Shown: piece by piece, positions 1 to 8,248 of the stretch
Numbering within the stretch: position 1 is the stretch's first letter
Layout of the letters: the number at the start of each line of letters is the position of its first letter
Assembly: GCA_964498065.1 (NCBI GenBank)
Contig: CAZCFZ010000026.1
Span: 1 to 48,040 of the forward strand
Direction of reading: 5' to 3'
From: FEN-1297 sp964498065
GTDB lineage: Bacteria > Bacteroidota > Ignavibacteria > Ignavibacteriales > Ignavibacteriaceae
Length of the DNA stretch: 48,040 nucleotides
Translations under genes and position numbers: made by a program
The notes under the pieces: generated by a model
The model's input: the letters and a program-made list of their open reading frames with translations, nothing else
What the model was told of the DNA's origin: nothing
The model's database searches: none

Positions 1-54
1 TAGAGCAAAGGACTGAAAATCCTTGTGTCGGCGGTTCGATTCCGTCTCTGCCCA
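1..54 (+). tRNA. tRNA-Phe(GAA), 3' part only
   Basis: The window opens inside a tRNA. The anticodon arm AAGGA-CTGAAAA-TCCTT gives anticodon GAA (phenylalanine). It is followed by a T arm (GGCGG-TTCGATT-CCGTC, one G-T pair) and an acceptor 3' strand TCTGCCC with discriminator A at 54. The 5' acceptor strand and most of the D arm lie before position 1. CCA is not encoded. Confidence 0.93.
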
Positions 55-63
55 CGTTAGATT

Positions 64-94
64 AAGGCGATAACCGAGTCGCCTTATTTATTTT
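64..94 (+). terminator. intrinsic terminator after tRNA-Phe
   Basis: A perfect 7-bp stem AAGGCGA/TCGCCTT (64-70 and 79-85) with an 8-nt loop is followed by a T-rich tail ATTTATTTT. It lies 10 nt after the tRNA, as expected for the end of its transcript. Confidence 0.8.
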
Positions 95-617
95 AAAGAA
101 AAAAGGATATTTTATTTATTGCTTATAATTTATTCTCCTAAACATTTCTCCTACTAATAATTTCTTCTCCCAGAATTTTTATTATAATTTCATAAGATTT
201 TTACAACTTTAAAATTTTTCTGTGATAAATAAATGTAGATAAAAAAATAATTCTAAACATGAAACGAAAATCAAAGGACATATTCTGGCGGAATAAAATG
301 GAAAAAAATTTCTTCACTATTTATTATAAAATTACTAGAATTAAATTGAGAGTATGCAGTGGATATTTAATTGTCCGGAAGTCTGATGTATTTAAATAAA
401 GGATATTATTAAATTATTTTGATTGCGGATCATTTTATAAAATGATAATTTATCTGACATAATATTAAAAACAACCGCATATAATTTTAATATACTCTAA
501 CATGAGGGAATATCAGAGTAAAAGGGCAGATGCAGAATAAATTCACAATTTTAAATAAAGTAAATATCCAATATCTGATAATTGTACCTATAAATAAAAG
601 TTAAAAAGGGAGAATAT
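95..617. other. AT-rich intergenic region, no gene seen
   Basis: About 520 bases of very AT-rich sequence between the tRNA terminator and the next gene. A 46-codon ATG frame at 259-399 has no ribosome binding site or recognisable product. I see no RNA gene or repeat. Confidence 0.6.
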
Positions 618-1097
618 ATGAAACGCTGTTATAGTATTTTATCAGCCTTAATTATTTTTGTAATTCTTATCCCGGTAAATAACGGATTAGCGCAAAGTAA
701 AAAAGAACTTCCTAACGACTTAAATATCGAGCTGCTGGGCAGGTGTGCTATTTATTCTTTTTCTTACCAAAGACTGGTAAATGAAAATTTCGGAATTGAG
801 CTTGGGGCTTCAGTTCTCGGCGGTTCGGAGGCGAGCATTGTGTTTTTAACCGGGGGTGTAAGACTATACCTGTTGCCCGGAAATGCTTCGCCATGTATTA
901 GCGGTGGTATCGTTGCAGTAACAGCTCCTACAAATTCCGGTCCTTTCTCAGGTGATAATTCTGCTTCATACGGTTATATCGGGCCGGGTTTTGAGTTCAG
1001 ATCTTCGGGGGGATTTTTATTTAGAGGAACAGTTTATTTTTTAATCCGGGATGGATTCTTCGTCTGGCCGGGAATTCAATTAGGTATAGCTTTTTAA
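618..1097 (+). CDS. exported hypothetical protein, outer-membrane-like
   Basis: A 159-residue protein with a clear signal peptide (basic MKR, hydrophobic core to about residue 24, likely cleavage after LAQ). The mature part is short, glycine- and aromatic-rich, with alternating polar and hydrophobic stretches such as FGIELGASVLGG and a C-terminus ending in F. This is the pattern of a small outer-membrane beta-barrel or periplasmic beta protein. The ATG follows an AAAAAGGGAGAA ribosome binding site at a normal distance. It stands alone, with AT-rich spacers on both sides. I do not recognise a named family, so function is unknown. Confidence 0.7.
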   Translation: MKRCYSILSALIIFVILIPVNNGLAQSKKELPNDLNIELLGRCAIYSFSYQRLVNENFGIELGASVLGGSEASIVFLTGGVRLYLLPGNASPCISGGIVAVTAPTNSGPFSGDNSASYGYIGPGFEFRSSGGFLFRGTVYFLIRDGFFVWPGIQLGIAF

Positions 1098-1217
1098 TGT
1101 TAAATTTAATTTACCGATAATGTCTCTAAAAACGATTAGGAATTTTTTCTAATAATTAAAATAATAATAGGATCTTATTTGTAAAAAAAAGATAAAATTA
1201 TTTTAAAACTTATTTAA

Positions 1218-1487
1218 TTAGGTCGTTTTTGATTTAGTAAACCACTTATTTGCAATATTATAAAACCATGCAATTAAGAAGCCTGCAATAAAACCATCTA
1301 CAAATCCCCAAAGTAATCCTATTACGGCACCGCCCCAGGAATACGAGTATCCTAAATAGAATGTTGAGAGTTTTGATAAAATATTACCGGGAGCATTTCT
1401 GACCAGCTGCCACCAGGTAGCCAGCATTATAGTCAGTCCCCAAACTAATCCTATTGATACCCCCAAAGCCCTTTTACGAATTTCCAT
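1218..1487 (-). CDS. small holin-like membrane protein
   Basis: An 89-residue integral membrane protein, starting MEIRKRALG. I chose the ATG at 1487 rather than the in-frame ATG at 1535 because a strong AAAGGAG site stands 6 nt before it and because family members begin at this point. It has two hydrophobic segments (about residues 8-26 and 46-75) joined by a loop with a Gly-Tyr-Ser-Tyr stretch, and the second segment holds the GLLWGFVDGFIAGFLIAW pattern. Related Bacteroidota and Ignavibacteria proteins are annotated as bacteriophage holin, but no phage genes lie nearby, so it is probably an ordinary chromosomal membrane protein. Its role is unknown. Confidence 0.7.
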   Translation of the reverse strand: MEIRKRALGVSIGLVWGLTIMLATWWQLVRNAPGNILSKLSTFYLGYSYSWGGAVIGLLWGFVDGFIAGFLIAWFYNIANKWFTKSKTT

Positions 1488-1913
1488 TTGTAACTCCTTT
1501 AATACTGAATAAAAATATAAATTAAATTTTTCCAATATTAAATCGTTAAATTAAAATTCTCTTAATTTTTAGCTAAAATCAAGAAAAATATGGAATATTT
1601 AATCAATGGAATTTATTTTAAAAAATATTTTTAGTAGAGAGGTAGAAAAATTATAACAGCAATCAATTATTTAATAAAAATTATGAAAGTAAACCTTTTT
1701 TATAAATAGATTATATATATTAAAATATTTAGCTAGCTGCTTCATGTAGAAACAAGTGGAGGGTATTGATAATGTTATAGTTTGATTACATTCGATATAA
1801 TGTTAAAAAAAATTAGGATACTTATTGATAATCGTAATGTTTGGTTTTAATTCATATTTATTATTGTAAATTTCTTATTACAATTTTTTCATAAAACAAA
1901 AAAAAGAAATTAA
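1488..1913. other. intergenic region, nothing recognised
   Basis: About 425 bases of AT-rich DNA between divergently transcribed genes, presumably carrying both promoters. I see no RNA gene, repeat or convincing operator. Confidence 0.5.
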
Positions 1914-2351
1914 ATGTATAGTTTTTTTGAGGTGGCTGTAGAAGAAGCGAAAATAGGTTTGGCTGAAGGCGGGATTCCTATCGGCTCAGTACTTGTTATT
2001 GATGATAAAATTGTCGCTCGAGGTCATAATAAGCGTATTCAATTGGAAAGCCCTGTATTACATGCCGAAATGGATTGTCTGGAAAATGCCGGTCGACTTA
2101 AATTTTCCGATTACAGAAGAGCGATATTATACTCAACATTATCTCCGTGCGATATGTGTTCCGGAGCGGTGCTTCTTTACGGGATTAAAAAGGTAATTGT
2201 TGGCGAAAACAAAACTTTTAAAGGTCCGGAAGAATATTTAAGGTCACGCGGTGTAGAAGTTGTAATTATTAATAATGATGAATGCCGCACGCTTATGGAG
2301 AATTTCATTCAAAAAGATCCGGAGTTATGGAACGAAGATATTGGTAAATAA
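1914..2351 (+). CDS. cytosine deaminase, fungal Fcy1-like
   Basis: A 145-residue zinc-dependent nucleobase deaminase of the cytidine deaminase fold. The zinc and catalytic motif is His50-Ala-Glu52, followed by Pro-Cys79-x2-Cys82. It resembles yeast cytosine deaminase (Fcy1) rather than typical bacterial guanine or tRNA-adenosine deaminases: the TLSPCDMC-G-A motif, GHN-R after strand 2, the VGEN-FK segment and the C-terminal W-x-EDIG (Trp139, Asp142) all match what I recall of Fcy1, where the equivalent Trp and Asp contact cytosine. It probably converts cytosine to uracil for pyrimidine salvage. No Shine-Dalgarno site is obvious; the ATG follows an A-rich leader. No salvage partners are adjacent. 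Cytosine specificity is inferred from motif resemblance; membership of the deaminase superfamily is firm. Confidence 0.85.
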   Translation: MYSFFEVAVEEAKIGLAEGGIPIGSVLVIDDKIVARGHNKRIQLESPVLHAEMDCLENAGRLKFSDYRRAILYSTLSPCDMCSGAVLLYGIKKVIVGENKTFKGPEEYLRSRGVEVVIINNDECRTLMENFIQKDPELWNEDIGK

Positions 2352-2394
2352 ATAATTTTGTGTCTTCAGATCTATCGATTTAGTTCAATTGTAG

Positions 2395-2535
2395 TTTCTA
2401 AAAATTTGCAGTACGGACGAAATTGAAAAGAAGAAGCTGCTTAAACTAACATCATTTTATAATAAGAAAAATTTAGCTGAAGAAGTGTACTTTTTATTGC
2501 GAATTCTTTTTGAAAAGGCTAAATTGAAACAATAA
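2395..2535 (+). pseudogene. possible gene remnant or short ORF without standard start
   Basis: A frame of 46 codons runs open from just after a TAG (2392-2394) to a TAA at 2533-2535. It encodes a Lys/Glu/Leu-rich helical peptide (for example DEIEKKKLLKL and LAEEVYFLLRILFEKA) with protein-like composition, unlike the surrounding AT noise. It has no ATG, GTG or TTG near its 5' end, only ATT, so it may be the C-terminal relic of a decayed gene. No family is recognised. Confidence 0.25.
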
Positions 2536-2611
2536 AAATTACTAATAAAAACGGGGTCCCTTTAAGATTGCATCCATAATTTTTCATCATTAATTAAAAC
2601 AGCGGGGTAAT

Positions 2612-4582
2612 ATGAAAAGAGTAATATTTCTCTTGTTAATTCTTATATCAGCATCCGTTTACTGCAAGGACGAGCTCAAAGTAAAATCCAAAGTTGTTGA
2701 AGCTACTATATTTAAAAACAGGGCATTGATTACAAGGCAAGGTGAAATTAATTTACCAAAAGGGAAAAGTGAAGTTATATTTTCAAACCTTCCAGCCGAT
2801 TTACAAAATTCATCCGTTCGTATTTCAGCAGAAGGAAAAGGAGTAATAAAAATTCTGGATGTAAAAGTCGAACAAAGATTCACAACTGAAGTTCAGCAGG
2901 AAGATATTAAAGCATTGGAAAGTAAAATTGATTCATTAAATCAACTAATACAAATAGCTTCCGACGAAATGAGAATACTAAACAGTAAAAAAGATTTTAT
3001 TGAATCATTAAAGTCTCAGTCTGCGAGATATATGAATGAAAAAATGCTTCTTCAGGCAAATCCGACAAAAGAGTGGGGCGGTATTTTAAATTTTGTCGAT
3101 AAAACTCTTGAAGACATTTATAAAGGTTTGAGAGAACAGGCAAGAAAAAAGTCTTTCTATCAGCAGCAAATAAATGTCATTAATACTGAAATAAACAAAA
3201 ATAAAGGGATGAAATCTAAAAACTTTAAAGAGGTAGTGGTTACAATCGAAACGGAAGCATCCGGAAATGTGAAACTACAGCCTTCATATCTTGTTCAAAG
3301 CGCCGGATGGTACCCATTGTATGATGCGCGAATAGCCTCCGAATCGAAACAATGCGAGCTTGATTATTACGGAATGATACATCAAGCAACAGGTGAAGAC
3401 TGGAAGAACGTTTCTTTAATATTGTCAACGGCCGAACCGATGTCGGTTAAAACTTTACCTGAATTAGACAGATGGTTTATTGATACAAAACCGCTGCCCA
3501 TAAGACGAACCGAGCCTGAGGTTCGAGGCGGAAGGTCAGGCGATCTGCAGATTAATTATGAACAAAACTGGGGGCTGCCGGCAGGCACAGGGAATGTAAC
3601 CGGATACATAATAGACAGGTCAACCGGGGAAGCTTTAATAGGTGCTAATGTTATTGTTGAAGGTGCAAATATAGGTTCAAGTTCCGATGTTAATGGAAAA
3701 TTTCTTATTAATAATGTTCCAAAGGGTCAGCATAATTTAAAAATAAGTTATATCGGGTATCAAGCCAGAAGAATTCCGATTAACATAGAAGATAAAAGCA
3801 TTGCCGATGTTACTATACCTTTGAATGCGGCTTCAATACAGGCAAATGGGGTCGTAGTTACAGCTCAAAGGCCCTCAGTTCAGAAAGTTCAAACAAATGC
3901 TATGAGGGTTCAACTAAGCGGATTGGAAGCCGAACATATTCAATATACAAATGTATATTCAAAAGAACTATCAACATCGTTTGAAATTCCTACTGAAAGT
4001 TCTATACCTAGTGATAATAATCAGCATAAAGTTACTATCGCTATTGAAACTTTACCGGTTGAATTTGCGTATACTTCAATTCCTAAAATAACTCCGAGTG
4101 TTTATTTGAGAGGAAAAATTGTTAATAAAAATGATTATCCTTTGCTGGAAGGTGATATAAGTATATTTGTCGATAATGATTTTATTAATCGAACGTACTT
4201 GAACACTATAGTGCCGTCTGATACTCTATCTTTAGCATTGGGAATAGATAACGGAATCCAAATTAAAAAAGTGCTGATAAATAAATTTACGGAGTCAAAA
4301 GGATTGTTAGGCGGCGGCAGGCAGATTACATATGATTATGAAATCCAAATTACAAACAACAGAAAGACAGAAGAAACAGTAAAAGTTTATGATCAGGCTC
4401 CCATTGCAATGAATGAGGACATAAAAGTAGAATTGCTTGAGCCTCAAATAGATATGGATAAATTAAACAACGACAGGGAATTAAAATGGGATGTTAAACT
4501 GAAACCCGGTGAAAAGAAAATCATACCTTTAAAATATACTGTTGAATTTCCAAATAATGTAAATGTGTATGGTTTAGAATAA
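2612..4582 (+). CDS. DUF4140/DUF4139 protein with carboxypeptidase-regulatory-like insert
   Basis: A 656-residue exported protein with a signal peptide ending near residue 18. Residues 25-125 fit the DUF4140 N-terminal domain (KVVEATIFKNRALITRQG), followed by a coiled-coil stretch (about 90-200). The DUF4139 region begins with the SAGWYPLYDARI signature and resumes after an insertion to the C-terminal WDVKLKPGEKK-IPLKYTVEFP. The insert, about residues 325-430, is a carboxypeptidase-D regulatory-like beta domain (GYIIDRSTGEALIGANV, then IGYQARR) trailed by a short VVVTAQRP segment like the start of a TonB plug. Related Bacteroidota proteins are often labelled mucoidy inhibitor MuiA-like; their biochemical role is not settled. 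The ATG follows an AGCGGGGTAAT leader. Confidence 0.85.
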   Translation: MKRVIFLLLILISASVYCKDELKVKSKVVEATIFKNRALITRQGEINLPKGKSEVIFSNLPADLQNSSVRISAEGKGVIKILDVKVEQRFTTEVQQEDIKALESKIDSLNQLIQIASDEMRILNSKKDFIESLKSQSARYMNEKMLLQANPTKEWGGILNFVDKTLEDIYKGLREQARKKSFYQQQINVINTEINKNKGMKSKNFKEVVVTIETEASGNVKLQPSYLVQSAGWYPLYDARIASESKQCELDYYGMIHQATGEDWKNVSLILSTAEPMSVKTLPELDRWFIDTKPLPIRRTEPEVRGGRSGDLQINYEQNWGLPAGTGNVTGYIIDRSTGEALIGANVIVEGANIGSSSDVNGKFLINNVPKGQHNLKISYIGYQARRIPINIEDKSIADVTIPLNAASIQANGVVVTAQRPSVQKVQTNAMRVQLSGLEAEHIQYTNVYSKELSTSFEIPTESSIPSDNNQHKVTIAIETLPVEFAYTSIPKITPSVYLRGKIVNKNDYPLLEGDISIFVDNDFINRTYLNTIVPSDTLSLALGIDNGIQIKKVLINKFTESKGLLGGGRQITYDYEIQITNNRKTEETVKVYDQAPIAMNEDIKVELLEPQIDMDKLNNDRELKWDVKLKPGEKKIIPLKYTVEFPNNVNVYGLE

Positions 4583-4601
4583 TCGTTATATAAATTATTT
4601 T

Positions 4602-4633
4602 AAAATGCCTCTGTTTTTCAACAGAGGCATTTT
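4602..4633. terminator. bidirectional intrinsic terminator
   Basis: A perfect 14-bp stem AAAATGCCTCTGTT / AACAGAGGCATTTT with a 4-nt loop lies between the convergent ends of the DUF4139 gene (+) and the OmpA gene (-). T-rich or A-rich flanks on both sides let it end transcripts from either direction. Confidence 0.93.
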
Positions 4634-4646
4634 AATATTTTCGAAT

Positions 4647-6179
4647 TTACTTAATCCTTACAAATTCAATCCTTCTGTTTTTCATTCTTCCTTCTTTAGT
4701 ATTATTGGGAGCAATAGGATTATCCGGTCCTAAGCCGACGGCAGTTATTTTATCAGGATCTGCACCATGATTAACAAGCCAGTTTTTCACTGATTCGGCT
4801 CTCCTTTGAGAAAGTTTTATATTGAAAGAACGTCGGCCGGTATTATCCGTGTAGCCTCTTATCTCAACAAAAATGTCCGGGTTTGCTTTAAGTGTTTTTA
4901 AAGCTTTCTGCAAAGTTTGTTCAGACTCCGGAGTAATTTCCGCTGAATTAAGTGCAAAATTTATTCCTTCCAGAACGATAGGTGCTTTTATTTTTACAAT
5001 ATCGTCGTTGGGATCTAACGGATCGGTACCTCTTGCAACTTCTTTACCGTCATCAATACCGCCGCCGTCGGTATCTTTCTTTAACGGATTTGTTTTGTAT
5101 TTCATCACTTCATCGCCATCTTTTAATCCGTCGCCGTCGGTATCCGGATTTAAAGGATCAGTATGATATTGATTCACTTCCTGTCCGTCTGTTAAACCAT
5201 CTCCATCCGTATCTGCTTTATTCGGATCGGTTTTGTACTTATTTACTTCATCACCGTCGCTTAATCCGTCACCGTCCGTATCAAATTTATTCGGATCGGT
5301 TTTATATTTCATTACTTCATCGCCGTCGCTTAAACCATCTCCATCCGTATCCGCCTTATTCGGATTGGTTTTGTATACCTTTACTTCATCACCGTCGCTT
5401 AATCCGTCACCGTCTGTATCTTTATTTAACGGGTTGGTCTTATATTTATGCACTTCATCTCCATCTGATAAACCATCTCCGTCAGTATCTGGATTATTCG
5501 GATCCGTACCTAATTCTTTTTCTTCTGCATTTGTTAATCCGTCATGATCATTATCCGCATTTCCCGATTCGCTGACAAATGTAAGACCAATTCCCAAATT
5601 GTAATAAGCATCAGGGGCTCTCCCTTCCTTGTAATAATTTAAATTATCTGTCAGAGATAACCCTGCGCCTAAAGAGACGTCAAAAAGTACAGAACCTCCT
5701 AAATTAAATTCTGCCCCTAAACCGAAGGGTATAATTTCGGTCCATCCTTTTTTATCAACCTGCTTTGGAGAGATAGATACCGGCAAAAATTTATTTTCGT
5801 AATATAAAGCGCCAATTCCTGCATATAAATATGGATTCCAGACGGTCGAATTAAACGGACTTATAATAAACCTGTAGTCAATAGGAATCATAATAGATTT
5901 ATAATAAGCATGGGCAAGATCTAAACCGGCATTTTGTCCGTATCCTACACCAAAATCTCCTTGTACAACGCTTCCGTATTCGTACCTAAAAAAGATTCTT
6001 CCCAAATAAGAACTTTTTAATCCATAACTATAATAATCGAATTCATTAGCAGGGACAACACCATCGAAATGAAAACCATATTTTAATCCGTAGTCTTTAA
6101 ATTGAGCTTTAATTGGCAATACACAAAGGATCAAAAGACCACCGGTAAGAATAAATTTATAAAAAGATTTGCTTTTCAT
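4647..6179 (-). CDS. OmpA-family outer-membrane protein with TSP type 3 repeats
   Basis: A 510-residue protein with a signal peptide (cleavage near residue 25, after IKAQ). Residues 30-205 look like an eight-stranded outer-membrane beta-barrel. Residues 210-390 are eight calcium-binding thrombospondin type 3 repeats of about 23 residues (core DTDGDGLSDGDEV), a rigid Asp-rich linker. The C-terminal 110 residues form an OmpA-like peptidoglycan-binding domain with the GYTDNTG and LSQRRAESVKNWLV motifs. It probably tethers the outer membrane to the cell wall. The start follows a GAGAGA-type site; it is transcribed alone and ends at the shared terminator at 4602-4633. Confidence 0.93.
   Translation of the reverse strand: MKSKSFYKFILTGGLLILCVLPIKAQFKDYGLKYGFHFDGVVPANEFDYYSYGLKSSYLGRIFFRYEYGSVVQGDFGVGYGQNAGLDLAHAYYKSIMIPIDYRFIISPFNSTVWNPYLYAGIGALYYENKFLPVSISPKQVDKKGWTEIIPFGLGAEFNLGGSVLFDVSLGAGLSLTDNLNYYKEGRAPDAYYNLGIGLTFVSESGNADNDHDGLTNAEEKELGTDPNNPDTDGDGLSDGDEVHKYKTNPLNKDTDGDGLSDGDEVKVYKTNPNKADTDGDGLSDGDEVMKYKTDPNKFDTDGDGLSDGDEVNKYKTDPNKADTDGDGLTDGQEVNQYHTDPLNPDTDGDGLKDGDEVMKYKTNPLKKDTDGGGIDDGKEVARGTDPLDPNDDIVKIKAPIVLEGINFALNSAEITPESEQTLQKALKTLKANPDIFVEIRGYTDNTGRRSFNIKLSQRRAESVKNWLVNHGADPDKITAVGLGPDNPIAPNNTKEGRMKNRRIEFVRIK
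5002..5555 (-). repeat. tandem 69-bp repeats encoding TSP3 units
   Basis: Eight in-frame copies of a roughly 69-nt unit inside the OmpA gene, each coding the DxDGDGLxDGDEV-x-KYKTDP-type calcium-binding loop. The first and last units are the most diverged (DNDHDGL and DTDGGGI) and the central units are nearly identical, typical of repeat expansion and contraction. Confidence 0.9.
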
Positions 6180-6545
6180 ATATCTCTCTCCTTTTCTATT
6201 ATTAATTAAAAGATCAATAAATAAAAATATTTAATGCCTTCAATGGGAAGATATAGAATAATTTATAAGTTATTATGGCTTTATTCCAAAGTGGTATTGA
6301 AAAATTCAAAGTAAATTTAATTAGCTTAATCCCTTTATGCAAGAATTAAATTTACTTTTATGCTTTTAATATTTTATTAAACCTCATATATTTCATGTAA
6401 ATACATCAGGTAAATTATTTTAAAACAAGATCTATTTTAAAAATCTATAATAAGTCTTTGTAGTTATTTATCATATAAATTATTTATTTTTAAATTGTAA
6501 TTAGTTTAAATTGAATACTGCATTCCAATTTAAAAATGAGGTTTA
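6180..6545. other. intergenic region, nothing recognised
   Basis: About 365 AT-rich bases between divergent genes. It must hold promoters for both, but no clear element can be named. No RNA or repeat seen. Confidence 0.5.
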
Positions 6546-7199
6546 ATGGATTTCCCAAAGAGATACTCCTATAAGGATATTTTTATCCCCATTGTTTGTA
6601 TAATAATATTCTTAGTTATGTATTTCATTACTAATGCTGTTAATCCGAAGGATTATGTCAATTTTATGTCTGATATTTTCGGATTTACAAATAAATGGTC
6701 TCATACGTATGGTCCTGAATGGTTTGTTGATATAAACAGCGATATATCTTCATTAGGTGGTCCGACTTTATTTTTCCTAATCATATTATTTGTCATTAGT
6801 CTGCTTTTTGTCCAGTACAGATTTAAGACATTAACAAAATTTCTAATAATAATATTCGGTTCGGTATTCTTATTATTTGTCTTGAAATATTTATTTAATA
6901 GTAATAGGCCGAATCAATTGGTAGGCCTAATTTTAAGTAATGATCTTGGGTTTCCCAGCGGACATGCATTTATGTCGCTGATTCTTTTTTATACATTGAA
7001 TTTTATTACTACTAGACGAATGAGAGATAAATCCCTCAAATTTTTAATAAACACATCAACTATTATAATAATTATTCTAATAGGTTTAAGCCGCATTCTT
7101 ATTGGCGCCCATAATCCTGAGGAAGTAATTGCGGGCTGGAGTGCCGGAATTTTTTGGATTTATATTACTAGTTTATTTTTCAGACGATTCCTATCATAA
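6546..7199 (+). CDS. PAP2-family membrane phosphatase
   Basis: A 217-residue integral membrane protein with about five or six transmembrane segments. The three phosphatase signatures are present: K-x6-RP in KYLFNSNRP, PSGH in GFPSGHAF, and SRxxxxxH in SRILIGAHNPEEV. The last motif carries Glu where the usual SR-x5-H-x3-D has Asp, a conservative change. Family members remove phosphate from undecaprenyl pyrophosphate, phosphatidic acid or phosphatidylglycerophosphate at the inner membrane; which substrate applies here cannot be read from sequence. It stands alone. Confidence 0.88.
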   Translation: MDFPKRYSYKDIFIPIVCIIIFLVMYFITNAVNPKDYVNFMSDIFGFTNKWSHTYGPEWFVDINSDISSLGGPTLFFLIILFVISLLFVQYRFKTLTKFLIIIFGSVFLLFVLKYLFNSNRPNQLVGLILSNDLGFPSGHAFMSLILFYTLNFITTRRMRDKSLKFLINTSTIIIIILIGLSRILIGAHNPEEVIAGWSAGIFWIYITSLFFRRFLS

Positions 7200-7299
7200 A
7201 TATTAATACATTAATAAATCCTATGACTGATTTTGCTAAAATTATTATTAGGTAAGATTAACTGCATTCAAAACTAAAAATAATAAACATAAAATTTTT

Positions 7300-7959
7300 T
7301 CAATCGTCGGCGCAATTACAATGAATAGAATCACTGCTGGATTTTTCTATTGATTCTCTTCCTTCTTTAAAAGCAAAATACGCAATACCAAGTGATCCAG
7401 CAGTATCAATGTAACTAATTTTAAAAATTGTATAGAGTAAGCTTGATACTAATAAGATAATAGATAAATTGAAACATGTTCTTGTACAATTTGCATCTGC
7501 AATAATTGCATCCGAATTTAATCCATGGCCTATCTTTAACTTATACGTCATAAGGGCGTACATTGAAGCGATTGAAACAATTGAAACAATAATTCCCGGT
7601 ATTGTGGTTTCGGGTTTTATACCCTGAATTATATTAACTATCGAACCGAAAATTAAACCGGCGGTTAAAATATAAAAACTTATTCCGGTTATTTTCAAAG
7701 CAAGTTTTTCGAATTCATCCCAGCTATTTATCTCGTTTTTTTGCATTCTTAAAACCATATGAGCAATTCCTAAGCCGGAAAGAACCTCAACAAAACTGTC
7801 GATGCCAAAACCCAACAACGCTAAAGTTGCATCGCTTAAACCGAAAAAGACTGAGATACCGCCTTCTACAAGATTATAAACTATAGTAATAAGGCTTAAA
7901 ATAAAAGCAGTTCTTAATAAGGTACTATTCATCTTAATCTTATTAACTTGAGTGCTCAT
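7300..7959 (-). CDS. CDF-like cation transporter
   Basis: A 219-residue membrane protein with six predicted transmembrane helices. The helix pair around SDATLALLGFGIDSFVEVLSG and the later HGLNSDAIIADANCTRTC match the two Asp/His-bearing helices of cation diffusion facilitator transporters. It lacks the long cytoplasmic C-terminal domain of classical CDF exporters and ends in a short HCNCADD tail that could bind metal. It probably exports a divalent metal ion; which one is not visible. A run of serines and lysines precedes the tail. It is transcribed alone, tail-to-tail with the PAP2 gene. Confidence 0.75.
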   Translation of the reverse strand: MSTQVNKIKMNSTLLRTAFILSLITIVYNLVEGGISVFFGLSDATLALLGFGIDSFVEVLSGLGIAHMVLRMQKNEINSWDEFEKLALKITGISFYILTAGLIFGSIVNIIQGIKPETTIPGIIVSIVSIASMYALMTYKLKIGHGLNSDAIIADANCTRTCFNLSIILLVSSLLYTIFKISYIDTAGSLGIAYFAFKEGRESIEKSSSDSIHCNCADD

Positions 7960-8248
7960 TTGATAAATCCTTGATTACTTCAATTTGATACTTATACTTT
8001 TTTTAATATATAAAAATTAACTATTAAAATACCAAATTTTAGAAAGAATAATCATTTAATTATCTTTATTGAATAACTGTTAATCCGCTTATTAATCAAT
8101 AACTTAGAGTAAATATCGGTGAAATTAATAATATACATATGTGATTATCGATAAAATGATTTATTTAAATATAGAGCAACTTTTAAATGTTGTAAATTTT
8201 ATGCGGAAAAATTATAATAAACCTTTTAATTAAAACTAGGAGTGAATC

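Noticed and set aside
259..399. 46-codon ATG frame after tRNA-Phe
   Set aside because: No ribosome binding site, no recognisable peptide, and an AT-rich composition like the surrounding noise.
1218..1487. Evidence for a prophage from the holin-like gene
   Set aside because: No integrase, capsid, tail or lysis genes are nearby; homologues are ordinary chromosomal genes in this group.
1488..1535. ATG at 1535 as start of the holin-like gene
   Set aside because: AAAGGAG precedes the ATG at 1487 and the extra 16 residues lie outside the family domain.
5002..5555. Regularly spaced repeats considered as a CRISPR array
   Set aside because: Units are contiguous, in frame and encode calcium-binding loops; there are no unique spacers.
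4873..5575. Plus-strand repetitive open frames across the OmpA gene
   Set aside because: They are antisense readings of the 69-bp TSP3 repeats; the minus-strand product is an unmistakable OmpA/TSP3 protein.
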